64,000 nucleotides of DNA from Algisphaera agarilytica (GCF_014207595.1 NZ_JACHGY010000001.1:682001-746000); one strand, 5' to 3'; positions 36,380-45,291 are shown, numbered from the stretch's first letter. The notes: generated by a model from the sequence alone, not told the origin. Numbers and translations: made by a program.

Positions 36380-36433
36380 CCTGCCGCTTGCGGCTTAGCG
36401 CCTGACCACACCCCCTAAGCCGCAAGCGGCAGG
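36380..36433. repeat. Nested inverted repeat (element J)
   Basis: Perfect 19-nt arms CCTGCCGCTTGCGGCTTAG at 36380-36398 and their complement at 36415-36433. Each arm folds again as GCCGC-TT-GCGGC. It could terminate the NYN gene transcript before pyrH. Confidence 0.85.
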
Positions 36434-36492
36434 TTAAAAGGTTGTCACCGCCACTTGACGAAACCCCTTTTGGAAACTCCAATTACATCACC

Positions 36493-37284
36493 ATGACCGA
36501 ACCCGTCATCCAACTCGCCACGCCCCACTACCGCCGTGTCCTCCTCAAGATCAGCGGCGAGGCCCTGAGCGGCGAGGGTGGCTTCGGCGTCGACCCGGAT
36601 GAGCTCCGCCTCATCGCCCACGAGATCGCCGAGGCCGCCAAGGTCAACGCCGAGGTCGACCCCAATCGGCTCCGCCGCGAGGGCGACAAGCCCAACGCCG
36701 GCACGCAGATCGCCGTGGTCGTGGGCGGGGGCAACATCATCCGCGGCGCGGCCCTCGCCGAGCAAGGCGTCATCCCCCAGGCCGTCGCCGACCAGATGGG
36801 CATGCTCGGCACCGTCATCAACGCGCTCGCCCTCAAAGAAGCGCTGGAAAACATCGGCCAACCCGCCCGCGTCATGTCCGCCCTGATGGTGTCTTCGGTC
36901 GCCGAGAACTTCATCCGCGGCCGTGCGCTACGTCACCTGGAAAAAGGCCGCGTCGTCATCTTCGCCGCCGGCACGGGCAACCCCTTCAGCACCACCGACT
37001 CGGGCGCCAGCCTCCGCGCCAGCGAGATTTCCGCCGACGTCGTGCTCAAGGCCACCAAGGTCGACGGCATCTACGACAAAGACCCCAACAAATTCAACGA
37101 CGCGGTCCGCTTCGAATCGCTCTCGTTCGACGAAGCAATCAACCGCGACCTCAAGGTCATGGACATCGGCAGCTTCGCACAGTGCCGAGCCCAAAACATC
37201 CCCATCGTCGTCTTCGACATGAAAGTCCCCGGCAACATCGCCCGTGTCGTCGCCGGCGAATCCATCGGCACGCGGGTCGGCTGA
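36493..37284 (+). CDS. pyrH: UMP kinase
   Basis: A 263-aa bacterial UMP kinase (amino acid kinase fold) that makes UDP from UMP and ATP. Conserved parts: RRVLLKISGEALSGEGGFGV at the start, VVVGGGNIIRGAALAEQG, DQMGMLGTVINALALKEALE, IFAAGTGNPFSTTDSGASLR and DVVLKATKVDGIYDKDPNKF. Compared with E. coli PyrH it has about 20 extra residues (from KVNAEVDPNRLRREGDKPNA) between the first helix and the second strand. ATG 36493. It forms the usual pair with frr 98 bp downstream; tsf and rpsB are not present upstream. Confidence 0.95.
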   Translation: MTEPVIQLATPHYRRVLLKISGEALSGEGGFGVDPDELRLIAHEIAEAAKVNAEVDPNRLRREGDKPNAGTQIAVVVGGGNIIRGAALAEQGVIPQAVADQMGMLGTVINALALKEALENIGQPARVMSALMVSSVAENFIRGRALRHLEKGRVVIFAAGTGNPFSTTDSGASLRASEISADVVLKATKVDGIYDKDPNKFNDAVRFESLSFDEAINRDLKVMDIGSFAQCRAQNIPIVVFDMKVPGNIARVVAGESIGTRVG

Positions 37285-37381
37285 AAACACTAAAGTGTGA
37301 TCGCATCATTTCTTGATTGCCAGGAATGATCCAATCCCTCATTCAAGAAATCACACAATCTCACTTGGAGCACCGCGACTC

Positions 37382-37948
37382 ATGGACCTCGACGAAATCC
37401 TCATGGAAGCCGAAGAATCGATGGAGAAAGCCATCGACTACGCCAAGTCAGAGATGAAAGGCGTCCGCACCGGCCGGGCCCAGCCGTCGATGCTGGAGAT
37501 GGTCAAGGTCGAGTGCTACGGCGCCGAGTCTGAGCTCCGCAGCGTCGCGCTCATCAGCGCCCCCGAGCCCACCCAGCTCCTGGTCAAGCCCTTCGACCCC
37601 AGCACCACCAACGAGATCGCTAAAGGCCTCGAAAAGGCTGGCCTCGGGTTCAACCCCCAGGTCGATGGCAAGCAGATCCGCCTCAACATCCCCGCCCTCT
37701 CCGGCGACCGCCGCAAGCAACTCGCCGCCAGCGTCAAGCAGATGGGCGAGCAAGCCAAGGTCACCATCCGCAACGCCCGCCGCGACGCCAACAAGCACAT
37801 CGACACCGCCGGCAAAGACAAATCGCTCGGCCTGTCCGAAGACGACGTCTCGGGCACCAAGAATGAAGTCCAAGACCTGCTGAAGAACTACGAAGGCATT
37901 GTCGAGAAGATGGTGGGTGAGAAGACCAAGGAAATCGAAGAGGTCTAA
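37382..37948 (+). CDS. frr: Ribosome recycling factor
   Basis: A 188-aa protein that with EF-G splits the post-termination ribosome. The characteristic helices are present: MEKAIDYAKSEMKGVRTGRA, PFDPSTTNEIAKGLEKAGLG, NIPALSGDRRKQLAASVKQM and VTIRNARRDANKHIDTAGKD. Length matches the family (about 185). ATG 37382 has a weak ribosome binding site (GGAGC, 9 bp). pyrH-frr order is conserved in most bacteria. Confidence 0.95.
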   Translation: MDLDEILMEAEESMEKAIDYAKSEMKGVRTGRAQPSMLEMVKVECYGAESELRSVALISAPEPTQLLVKPFDPSTTNEIAKGLEKAGLGFNPQVDGKQIRLNIPALSGDRRKQLAASVKQMGEQAKVTIRNARRDANKHIDTAGKDKSLGLSEDDVSGTKNEVQDLLKNYEGIVEKMVGEKTKEIEEV

Positions 37949-37995
37949 GCCTCGGGTTTTCGACTGATTCGCAAACCCCTTCGGACTTACATTAC

Positions 37996-38090
37996 CCCTC
38001 CGACCGGCTTCGCCGGCCACCTCCCCCGACGGGGGAGGGATTATTGCCTTGCCCCCTCTCCCCTCGGGAGAGGGTTAGGGTGAGGGCACG
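37996..38090. repeat. Cluster of three GC-rich hairpins (element K)
   Basis: CCGGC-TTC-GCCGG, CCTCCCCC-GAC-GGGGGAGG and CCCTCTCCC-CTC-GGGAGAGGG follow one another in the gap between the convergent frr and acyltransferase genes. They may act as bidirectional terminators; the last is a hairpin form known from many bacterial intergenic repeats. Confidence 0.7.
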
Positions 38091-38099
38091 CGACTGATG

Positions 38100-38789
38100 T
38101 CAGTCGTGCCGATGCTCATCAAGCCGACGAGCGAGTTCCACCACCGCTTCCCGCCAGCGTTCTTCAAGTTCTTTCTGCGCCGCCCGCGTTTCCAAATCCT
38201 CGCGCACGAACAATGGCTCACCAAACGCCACGTAGAAACGAGTGCGCGAAAACGGGAGCCACGCCATCACGCCCGAACTCTTGGCGGTGTCCAGGATCAG
38301 CGTGGGGATCACCGGCACATCCGCCAGCCGGGCGATCCGGCCGAAGCCCGAGCGGAACTCGCCGCCGTGCAACACCGAGTCTTCCTCCGGCGTGATCTTG
38401 CCCTCGGGAAACATGCACACCACCCGCCCGGCTTGCAGCCGCGACACGATCGTGCGCACCGCCGCCGCATCGACTTTGCCCCGGTCGAGCGTGATGGTGT
38501 TGAACAGCTTGTAGAACGCCCCGACGCCGGGCACGCCCATGACCTCGACGATGCTGACGAAGTCGATGATGCGCGGCACGCCGTACATCAGGCCGGGGAT
38601 GTCGAACGGGCTGGTGTGGTTCGCCACGACGAGGTACCCGCCCTCCCGCATCGCGTGCTGCTGGCCATGGAGAATCCGGCGGTGGGTGACGGCGTAGATC
38701 GGGCGGCACACCACACGCATGAAGTAGTTGAACTTGTCGCGCACGGGGGCGGTGAACATCGCCTTGAGGTCGCCGGTCCAGCTGTTCAT
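38100..38789 (-). CDS. 1-acylglycerol-3-phosphate acyltransferase family protein (PlsC-like), downstream copy
   Basis: A 229-aa lysophospholipid acyltransferase. The catalytic block VVANHTSPFDIPG (HX4D: His57, Asp62) and the substrate block CMFPEGKITPEED are present. It should transfer an acyl chain to lysophosphatidic acid or a similar acceptor at the inner membrane. It overlaps by 4 bp (ATGA) with the upstream plsC-like gene, so the two are co-translated. The two proteins are clearly related but differ in motif details (this copy has NHTSPFD, the other AHLSHYD), suggesting different acceptors rather than simple redundancy. No strong TM helix beyond the N-terminal region. Confidence 0.87.
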   Translation of the reverse strand: MNSWTGDLKAMFTAPVRDKFNYFMRVVCRPIYAVTHRRILHGQQHAMREGGYLVVANHTSPFDIPGLMYGVPRIIDFVSIVEVMGVPGVGAFYKLFNTITLDRGKVDAAAVRTIVSRLQAGRVVCMFPEGKITPEEDSVLHGGEFRSGFGRIARLADVPVIPTLILDTAKSSGVMAWLPFSRTRFYVAFGEPLFVREDLETRAAQKELEERWREAVVELARRLDEHRHD

Positions 38790-39454
38790 GGCTTGACCTC
38801 GCCCGGGATGTCGAAACGCTCCTGCATCTGCCGGTACACCCGCCGCATGGCCTGGGCCAACTCGGCTGAGCTCGCGGCGCGCGACGCCCGGCCGGGCCGT
38901 GCATCACCGGCAACCCGGATCGGCTCACCCAACCCGATCCACAACCGCCCCGTCCGCAACGGTAGCCACGGCATGACACGCCGGAACTGCTCACTGCCCA
39001 GCACCACACACGGCACGATCGGCACCCCGCTCCGCCGAGCCAACAACCCCGCCCCCCCTTTCACCGGCCCGCCGTTCAGCACCGAATCGTCGCCCGACAT
39101 GATCTCCCCCTCGGGGAACAGCGCGATCGGCCGACGCTTCTCCAAACGACGCAGCGCCTCACGCACCCCCGGCAACGCCTGCCCGTACCGATCGATCCGC
39201 ACGCAACCCGCGTGCTCCACGCACCACCGCGCGATCGGCGTCTCGTAAAACTCAGCCCGGGCCATGAAGTCCAGCTTCCGCCGCAGGAGCGCCCCCACCA
39301 CGACCGGGTCGTAGTGCGACAGGTGCGCGATCGCCAGGATGTACGGCTGCCCCTTGGCGGGAAGATGCTCCCGCCCCACAAACGCGCAGCGCGACGTCAC
39401 ACGAAAGATCGCGTGGATGCCCGTGGCAATCGCGGTGTTGTTGAGCAGACTCAT
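38786..39454 (-). CDS. 1-acylglycerol-3-phosphate acyltransferase family protein (PlsC-like), upstream copy
   Basis: A 222-aa acyltransferase with the HX4D motif as AHLSHYDPVVVG (His and Asp in the usual spacing) and the FPEGEIMSGDD motif. Relative to the downstream copy, NHxS is replaced by AHLS. The chain ends in the last four bases that start the next gene. Expected reaction: acyl transfer to a glycerol-phosphate type acceptor in membrane lipid synthesis. ATG 39454. The upstream gap holds hairpin element L. Confidence 0.85.
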   Translation of the reverse strand: MSLLNNTAIATGIHAIFRVTSRCAFVGREHLPAKGQPYILAIAHLSHYDPVVVGALLRRKLDFMARAEFYETPIARWCVEHAGCVRIDRYGQALPGVREALRRLEKRRPIALFPEGEIMSGDDSVLNGGPVKGGAGLLARRSGVPIVPCVVLGSEQFRRVMPWLPLRTGRLWIGLGEPIRVAGDARPGRASRAASSAELAQAMRRVYRQMQERFDIPGEVKP

Positions 39455-39504
39455 GAGCCCAGAGTGTCGCAGGATCGCCAGGGACCTGCATGCGAAAATT
39501 TAGC

Positions 39505-39525
39505 CCCGGGTCAGTGACCCGGGGC
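39505..39525. repeat. Perfect hairpin (element L)
   Basis: CCCCGGGTCA-G-TGACCCGGGG, a perfect 10-bp stem, preceded by TTTAG as in elements F and H. It lies between the sulfatase-like gene stop and the acyltransferase start, both on the minus strand. Confidence 0.7.
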
Positions 39526-39560
39526 CGCCGCGGCACCCATGGGATTTCAAACCGCTCCAC

Positions 39561-40913
39561 TCACCCCCGCAACGGCATCAACACCCCCGACAGATGCAGC
39601 CGCATCTGCAGCACCAGCTTCCGCGTCGTGGCGGTGTTGTCGTGGATCAGGTTGACCTTTTCTTCGGGGTCTTCGAGCAGATCGAACAGGCCCAGGCACT
39701 TGCGGTCGCCGGTGCGGAACACGGCTTTGTGCCGCTCGGTTTCGACGAGCAACCGGTCGTGGAACTCCGACAGGTTGGCGGGCGGCACGGGAAGCACGGG
39801 CTCGGCGTTGAAGATCGGCAGGACGCTGCGCCCCGCGACGCTTTCGGGGTGGTCCGCTCCGCCGAGGTGGGCGATCGTCGGCGCAACATCGACCACGCTG
39901 AACAGGCCGTCCTGGAATTTTTCCTTCGGCGGCGACACGCCGGGCGCGTCCGGCGGTGTGACGATGAGCGGCACCTCGATCGAAGGCGCCAGGAACGAGC
40001 GGTGGCCGATCAGGCCGTGCTCGCCGAGCAGTTGCCCGCGGTCGGAGGTGAGCACGGTCCAGGTGCGGTCGGCGTCTTTGCGTTTGGACAACGCCTCGTT
40101 GAACCGGCCGACGCCGTGGTCAATCAGGCTGACCCGGCCGAGGTAGTCGGCCCGGATGCGTGCGACCTGATGCGGCTCGAGCCGTTGCAAGACCGAGCGC
40201 GGAAGCTCCGGCTCGACGAGCGCATCGAGCTGCTCGAACTTGGCCGGCACAAATCCCTTCGCCAGGTCCGCCCCTTCGACCAGCCCGTCGTAGTACATCG
40301 GCGGGGGCAGCTCGTTGCCCGGGCCGCTGAAGACCACGAACATCGCCCAGGGCTTGTCCTCGGGCATCCGGCCCAAGGCCTCGGCGGCCTGGGCGGCGAT
40401 GAAACCGTCGATGTCTTCCTCGGGTTCGAGCATCAGCCGATCGGGCGCCAACGGGCCGGACCGCAGACGCTGCCGACGCTGCTGCGCGAGGGCCGGGGCG
40501 TGACCACGCGACCGCGCGGCGGCGGTGTACCAGCAGCGGTTGGGCTTGGGCTCGGGGTTGGCCACGCCTTCGGTGACCAGCGACTCGTCGAGCAGCGAGG
40601 CGAACGCGCCGACTTCGCCGACGCCCACGGTGTGGTACCCCGCGTCGGCGAGCCATGCGGGCAGGCCGTCGCGGAGGGGCTGGGGTTGTTCATCGTCACG
40701 CAGCTGGCCGTGCTGCCGGGCGTGGAGGCCGGTGAGCACGCTGGTCATCCCGCCGGGGTCGGCCGGGCTGGCGCTGCTGAGCACCAGGCGTACGCCGCGC
40801 TCTGCCAGATCGACCAGGTGGGGCGTGGGCAGGGGCCACTCGCGCTCATCGGATAATGCATCGCTGCGCAGGCCGTGGGCCAGCACGATTAATAGATTCC
40901 GCTTGTGATTCAT
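39561..40913 (-). CDS. Sulfatase/alkaline-phosphatase-fold protein lacking catalytic motifs
   Basis: A 450-aa protein of the sulfatase superfamily. The fold is recognised by NLLIVLAHGLRSDAL at the start, MTSVLTGLHARQHG, YHTVGVGEVGAF, and TSDRGQLLGEHGLIGHRSF followed by EVPLIV. The key residues are altered: the metal-binding Asp-Asp near the N terminus is Ala12-His13; the C/S-x-P/A-x-R formylglycine motif before LTG is replaced by SPADPGGM; and the SDHG metal site is SDRG. It is therefore probably not an active sulfatase; a binding or phosphotransferase role is conceivable. No signal peptide. ATG 40913, divergent from the ABC-F gene. Confidence 0.85.
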   Translation of the reverse strand: MNHKRNLLIVLAHGLRSDALSDEREWPLPTPHLVDLAERGVRLVLSSASPADPGGMTSVLTGLHARQHGQLRDDEQPQPLRDGLPAWLADAGYHTVGVGEVGAFASLLDESLVTEGVANPEPKPNRCWYTAAARSRGHAPALAQQRRQRLRSGPLAPDRLMLEPEEDIDGFIAAQAAEALGRMPEDKPWAMFVVFSGPGNELPPPMYYDGLVEGADLAKGFVPAKFEQLDALVEPELPRSVLQRLEPHQVARIRADYLGRVSLIDHGVGRFNEALSKRKDADRTWTVLTSDRGQLLGEHGLIGHRSFLAPSIEVPLIVTPPDAPGVSPPKEKFQDGLFSVVDVAPTIAHLGGADHPESVAGRSVLPIFNAEPVLPVPPANLSEFHDRLLVETERHKAVFRTGDRKCLGLFDLLEDPEEKVNLIHDNTATTRKLVLQMRLHLSGVLMPLRG

Positions 40914-41248
40914 GGGGGTGATTCGCTTCCCTATTTCCGTCCTCAACCAGAGGTGCCACACGCACCTGCCCGGAACTCCCCTGTCGCGATCGATGCCCCA
41001 CCGTGATCCCCCATCGGACCGGTCGGGCGGCTTGCGTACGAACCGGCCCGCCCCCCTCTCTTTCGAGGCCCCGGGGCACGACCAGCACGACGATCGGCGT
41101 GGTTACGCCAACGCCCAACTATGCACGCGCAACCGGCCCGAGGCCACGCCAAATCACCACCAATTTTTCCACCTTCGGCTACACTGCGGGGCCCCTCGGG
41201 CACCCCAGAGACCGCCCGGAAACCCCCAAACCCCCGGATTGCCCCCGT
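40914..41248. other. Divergent intergenic region (335 bp)
   Basis: Gap between the minus-strand sulfatase-like gene and the plus-strand ABC-F gene. It must carry both promoters. A TACACT (41189-41194) behind a T-rich stretch is a possible -10 for the ABC-F gene but has no convincing -35. The ABC-F frame stays open upstream to 41003, but without family resemblance. No repeat or RNA structure stands out. Confidence 0.4.
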
Positions 41249-43288
41249 ATGGCCCTGCTCAGCGTCGCCAACCTCGTTTTTTCCTTCGGCGACCGCGCCA
41301 TCCTCGACGGCGTCAACCTCACCGTCGACTCCGGCCAACACGTCGGCCTGGTCGGCCGCAACGGCTGCGGCAAGTCCACCCTCCTCAAAATGATCGCCGC
41401 CCTGGGCGGCACCAAGGGCCTGCCCTCGGGGCTCAAGCCCGAGTCCGGCCAGATCCAGCTCGCACGCGGCAGCTCCGCCGGGTACCTCCACCAGGACCAC
41501 GACCTGGACATGAACCGCACCCTCCGCGAGGAGGCCGGCCACGCCTTCGCCGAGCTCGAGTCGCTCCACCAGCAACTCGAAGAAACGGCCGAGGCCATGG
41601 GGACCGCCGAGCCCGATCAGCTCGATGCGCTGATGAAAAAATATCAGCAGCTCGAAGAGCGGATGGAAGCGTCGGGCGGCTACGCGGTCGACCACAAGAT
41701 CGACGAGACCCTCCACGGCCTCGGGCTCACCGATGCGATGTTCAACATCAAATGCGGTGACCTCTCCGGCGGACAAAAGGGCCGACTCGCCCTCGCCAAG
41801 CTGTTGCTCTCCGAGCCCGACCTATTGCTGCTCGACGAACCGACCAACCACCTCGACATCGCCGGCCGGGAATGGCTCGAAGGGTTCCTGTCGACCTACG
41901 CGGGCGGTGTCGTGCTGATCTCCCACGACCGCTGGCTTCTGGACCGCGTGGTCACGAAGATCTACGAACTCGAAGCGGGCCAGATGGTCGAGTACCCCGG
42001 CAACTACGCCAAGTTCCGCACCCTGCGAGCCGAGCGCATCGAAGACCAGCGACGGGCCTACGAGAAGCAGCAGACGCTGATCAAGTCCGAGCAGGGATTC
42101 ATCGACAAGTTCCGCGCCGGCCAACGGGCCAAGCAGGCCCAGGGCCGTGAGAAACGTCTCGAACGATTCAAGCGCGACCACCTGATCGAGCCGCCCGTCG
42201 AGCTCGACGTGATGAAGCTCAACTTCAGCCCCAAGAAGAAGGGCAACGACGTCGTCGCCCAGGCCGAGAGCCTGAAGCTGGTGCACGACAACGACGGCAC
42301 CGCCAAGCAGCTCTTCGAAAACGTCGACCTCACCATCAAGCGCGGCGACCGCCTGGGCGTCATCGGGCCCAACGGCGCAGGCAAGTCCACCATCATCCGC
42401 TGCCTGCTCGGCGAGCAGACCCCCACCGCCGGCACCGCGAAGATCGGCAGCCAGATCGACGTGGGCTTCTTCACCCAGACCCACGAACACCTGGACCTGT
42501 CACGCACCATCGTCGAGTACCTCCGCGACTACACGCCCAACGAGCTTGAGCAGGAAGCGCGCGACCTCGCCGGGGCGTTCCTCTTCTCGGGTGATTCGCA
42601 GGACAAGCCGTTGTCGGTGTTGTCCGGCGGCGAACGCGCCCGGGCCGTGCTCGCAGGCCTGGTCAACGGTGGGCACAACCTGCTGGTTCTGGACGAGCCC
42701 ACCAACCACCTCGACATCCCCAGTGCCGAGCGTCTCGAAGACACCCTGCGCACCTACACCACCCAGCAGCAGGCGTATTCGACTGCGGGTAACCAGTCCC
42801 ACGCCGGCACCCTGATCCTGATCACCCACGACCGGATGCTGCTGGACAACCTCGTCGACCAGCTCCTGGTCTTCGACGGCAACGGCAACTGCACGCTCTT
42901 CCTGGGCACCTATTCCGAGTGGCTGGAGCAACAAGAAAAAGCCGCCGCAGGCGTAAGCAATACAGCGCCCACCAACGACAAACCTAATCCCAAGCCCAAG
43001 CAAAAGAAGCCAAAAGACAAGAAACCCAAGGCCGAAAAGCCAATCGCCAAATCACCAGATCGGAAAATCACCAAATCCAACAACGGCGCCGCGTCCAAGA
43101 TGAGCCAATCCAAACTCGAGTCGGAGATCGAACGCGTCGAGACCCGGCTCAACGAGATCGACTTCGCCCTGATGGACCCCGACGTCTACGCCGACGGCGA
43201 GAAGGTCAAAGCCCTGCAAGAAGAACGCGACACGCTCAAGAAGCAACTCGGCCCGCTCGAAAACGAGTGGATCGAACGCGCGGGTTGA
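41249..43288 (+). CDS. ABC-F family ATPase (Uup/EttA-like)
   Basis: A 679-aa soluble protein with two ABC ATPase domains. First: Walker A GLVGRNGCGKSTLLK, signature LSGGQKGRLALAKLL, Walker B DLLLLDEPTNHLDI. Second: Walker A GVIGPNGAGKSTIIR, signature LSGGERARAVLAG, Walker B LLVLDEPTNHLDI. The linker between them is a basic, helical PtIM-like arm (QAQGREKRLERFKRDH). A Lys/Pro-rich low-complexity stretch and a C-terminal coiled coil (ESEIERVETRLNEIDFALM) resemble Uup. ABC-F proteins act on the ribosome to rescue stalled translation or give antibiotic protection. ATG 41249. Confidence 0.92.
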   Translation: MALLSVANLVFSFGDRAILDGVNLTVDSGQHVGLVGRNGCGKSTLLKMIAALGGTKGLPSGLKPESGQIQLARGSSAGYLHQDHDLDMNRTLREEAGHAFAELESLHQQLEETAEAMGTAEPDQLDALMKKYQQLEERMEASGGYAVDHKIDETLHGLGLTDAMFNIKCGDLSGGQKGRLALAKLLLSEPDLLLLDEPTNHLDIAGREWLEGFLSTYAGGVVLISHDRWLLDRVVTKIYELEAGQMVEYPGNYAKFRTLRAERIEDQRRAYEKQQTLIKSEQGFIDKFRAGQRAKQAQGREKRLERFKRDHLIEPPVELDVMKLNFSPKKKGNDVVAQAESLKLVHDNDGTAKQLFENVDLTIKRGDRLGVIGPNGAGKSTIIRCLLGEQTPTAGTAKIGSQIDVGFFTQTHEHLDLSRTIVEYLRDYTPNELEQEARDLAGAFLFSGDSQDKPLSVLSGGERARAVLAGLVNGGHNLLVLDEPTNHLDIPSAERLEDTLRTYTTQQQAYSTAGNQSHAGTLILITHDRMLLDNLVDQLLVFDGNGNCTLFLGTYSEWLEQQEKAAAGVSNTAPTNDKPNPKPKQKKPKDKKPKAEKPIAKSPDRKITKSNNGAASKMSQSKLESEIERVETRLNEIDFALMDPDVYADGEKVKALQEERDTLKKQLGPLENEWIERAG

Positions 43289-43291
43289 GTC

Positions 43292-43828
43292 TTACGACCA
43301 GCCGTGGTGTTCGCGTAACCAAATAATCTGTCCAGCATGGTGTCGTGCGTGCCACGGATAGTCGGCCAGCACTTGGTCCAACGTGAAGGTTTGGCCGTGC
43401 TCGGGGTGGATATAGTTCCGAGCAAAATCGGTGGCTTGCATCCCGCGAAGCAAGACCACCCACCGCCGATGGATCGCCTCGAGCATCAGCAGCGCATCTT
43501 CGACATCCCCCGTCATGCTGTCGGCCAAACCCACCGTCGCCGCTTCGTCGTACGGCTTGATCGTCGGCTGTTCTTCGGTCAGCGCCAACTTGAACCTCAG
43601 CAGCGCATGGGCATGACTGTCCGCCACATGATGCACGATCTACCGCACCGTCCAGTGGCGATATGGCGTGTCCAATGCGTCATCGTTTAAACCCGCCACC
43701 GCTTCCCGCATGATGCTGGGGACCGTCGCGATCTCCGCGATCAAGCGTTCTCGATCGTCGGGTGTATGAGTAACAATCTGTGGAGGTGGTCCGGCTGGAA
43801 AGTCTGGGCTCTGATGCTCATCGTGCAT
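43292..43828 (-). pseudogene. YfiT/DinB-like putative metal-dependent hydrolase, broken by an amber codon
   Basis: Reading from ATG 43828, 62 codons encode a YfiT-type start (ending DTPYRHWTVR), then a TAG at 43640-43642, then the same frame continues with IVHHVADSHAHALLRFKLAL and on to a normal stop at 43292. YfiT-family proteins normally read WTVRQVVHHVADSH at this place, so the TAG replaces a Gln codon (CAG to TAG, one transition). The metal-binding histidines (VHHVADSH and PWHARHHAGQ) are intact and no other damage is seen, so the mutation looks recent. Readthrough or a sequencing error is possible. Relatives belong to the DinB/YfiT helical-bundle superfamily (Zn-dependent transferases or hydrolases). 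Confidence 0.85.
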
Positions 43829-43872
43829 GTGGGGAAGATACCACGCTGCACTTGCCAAGAGCGGGCCCACGC

Positions 43873-44703
43873 TCAGGTGGAAGACTGGTATCGCTCGACG
43901 ATCAGCTTCAGGTATTGCTCCTGATCCATCGCCCAGTACTCCTCGCTGAATACCTCCACCTCGTTGAACCCCTGAAAGCCTGCGGCTTCAACCTTGGCGC
44001 GGATGCTGGGGATGTCGATACAGCCGTCGCCCATGAGCCCGCGGTCGGTGAGCATGTGCCGGGTCTCCAAACGCCAGTCGCAGACATGGAATCCGAAGAG
44101 CGTGCCCTGCTGCCCGGCCAACTCGATCTCTCGGTCGAGGTCGGGGTCCCACCAGACGTGATACACATCCACCGCGATACCCAACCACATCGACTGCAGC
44201 TGCTCGCAGATCGCGCGAGCCTCGGCCATGCGATTCACGCAGCTCTTGTCGCCGGCGTACATCGGGTGCAACGGCTCAATGCTCAGCTTCACGCCCACCG
44301 CTTCCGCGTGATCCAGACACGCCGCAATACCGTCCGCGGTGTGCTTCCGGGCTTCGGCGAGCGTCATCCCCGGCACCGCCCCGACCACGAGTACCACCTG
44401 ATCCGCACCGAGCGCCGCGGCTTCATCGAGCATGACCTTGTTGTGGTCGATCGCCTTCTGTCGGTCCTCGGGAGCAAAGGCGGGAAAGAACCCGCCGCGT
44501 ACATAAGCCGGCACCGCAAGCCCCGAGGCTTCAATAATATTCACCGCCTCATCGAGCCCGACCCCGCCCTCTTCAGGCGCAACCGTGTTTCGCCAAACAC
44601 TGATGCCCCCGATGCTCGCCGCGGCGAAACGTTCGCAGCACTGAGCTAGCGACCAGGGCTTATGGGTCATGGTGTGGATAGCGCAACGTGATAGATCGGT
44701 CAT
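43873..44703 (-). CDS. Sugar phosphate isomerase/epimerase (xylose isomerase-like TIM barrel)
   Basis: A 276-aa TIM-barrel protein of the AP endonuclease 2/sugar isomerase family. Metal-binding acidic and His residues appear in LSIEPLHPMYAGD, IAVDVYHVWWDPDLDRE, FGFHVCDWR, HMLTDRGLMGDGCIDIP and NEVEVFSEEYW, as in family members that epimerise sugars or inositols. Substrate unknown. ATG 44703 is supported by a decayed copy at 46606-46806 that begins at the same residue. It lies 72 bp after the two-cysteine membrane protein gene. It starts the intact isomerase of the duplicated pilin unit. Confidence 0.85.
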   Translation of the reverse strand: MTDLSRCAIHTMTHKPWSLAQCCERFAAASIGGISVWRNTVAPEEGGVGLDEAVNIIEASGLAVPAYVRGGFFPAFAPEDRQKAIDHNKVMLDEAAALGADQVVLVVGAVPGMTLAEARKHTADGIAACLDHAEAVGVKLSIEPLHPMYAGDKSCVNRMAEARAICEQLQSMWLGIAVDVYHVWWDPDLDREIELAGQQGTLFGFHVCDWRLETRHMLTDRGLMGDGCIDIPSIRAKVEAAGFQGFNEVEVFSEEYWAMDQEQYLKLIVERYQSST

Positions 44704-44775
44704 GCACCGACTATAGCGGCCGGGCATACCCGATCTGGTCATCATTCCGTCAAACTCTGGACAAGCCCTCACCCA

Positions 44776-45291
44776 TTAAGGGATGGTGTAGGCGAACTCA
44801 CCACCGCCGCACGCATTCTTAGCGGCATCCGTCATGACCGCTTGGCCTTCAGAGGATTCGAGTGAAACCCATTCTCCTGCTTCGAGCATCGCAAGCGAGG
44901 CGACAACCTCCGATTCCGGTGCGGTCAGCACCCTAATCTGTTCTTCGGAAGCGGGGCCGCCCGTCTTCTTGATGTCTTTCATCGCCTCAACCGCCGCATC
45001 AGAATGCTTACGGACATAGGCGACCTGTGGCTCGGTGTTGCCCGACGAGCATTCAATGACATACGCGTGAACCGCTCGGTTGCCGTTCGAAAGAGTGACG
45101 GGCGGGAGTGTGTCGCTGCTCATTTTGATCAGAGACTTCTCCCCCACATCGTAGAACCACATTTTGGAAGGATAGCTTGAGTTTGAGTTACCAAGCACAA
45201 AGAAGTAAACCAACGCCAAGGCAACCACGAGCCCCGCGAGGGTACCCAAAGACGCTTGATTTTTGGCAAAAAAGCCGGATGAACCACTCAT
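44776..45291 (-). CDS. Two-cysteine membrane-anchored protein next to a pseudopilin (copy B)
   Basis: A 171-aa protein with one N-terminal TM helix (ASLGTLAGLVVALALVYFFV) after a short cytoplasmic end, then an extracytoplasmic domain. It is a paralogue of the 180-aa protein at 46905: both have K-W-x-Y-D then K-x-L after the helix, a T-(L/I)-x-P turn, an AYV-x-x-C or AFV-x-x-C first cysteine, an IA(F/Y)-type strand and a second cysteine near the C terminus (NACGGG here, PSCPDG there). Two conserved cysteines suggest a disulfide. No family recognised. It follows the pseudopilin at 45418 by 126 bp with a weak terminator between. Confidence 0.75.
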   Translation of the reverse strand: MSGSSGFFAKNQASLGTLAGLVVALALVYFFVLGNSNSSYPSKMWFYDVGEKSLIKMSSDTLPPVTLSNGNRAVHAYVIECSSGNTEPQVAYVRKHSDAAVEAMKDIKKTGGPASEEQIRVLTAPESEVVASLAMLEAGEWVSLESSEGQAVMTDAAKNACGGGEFAYTIP

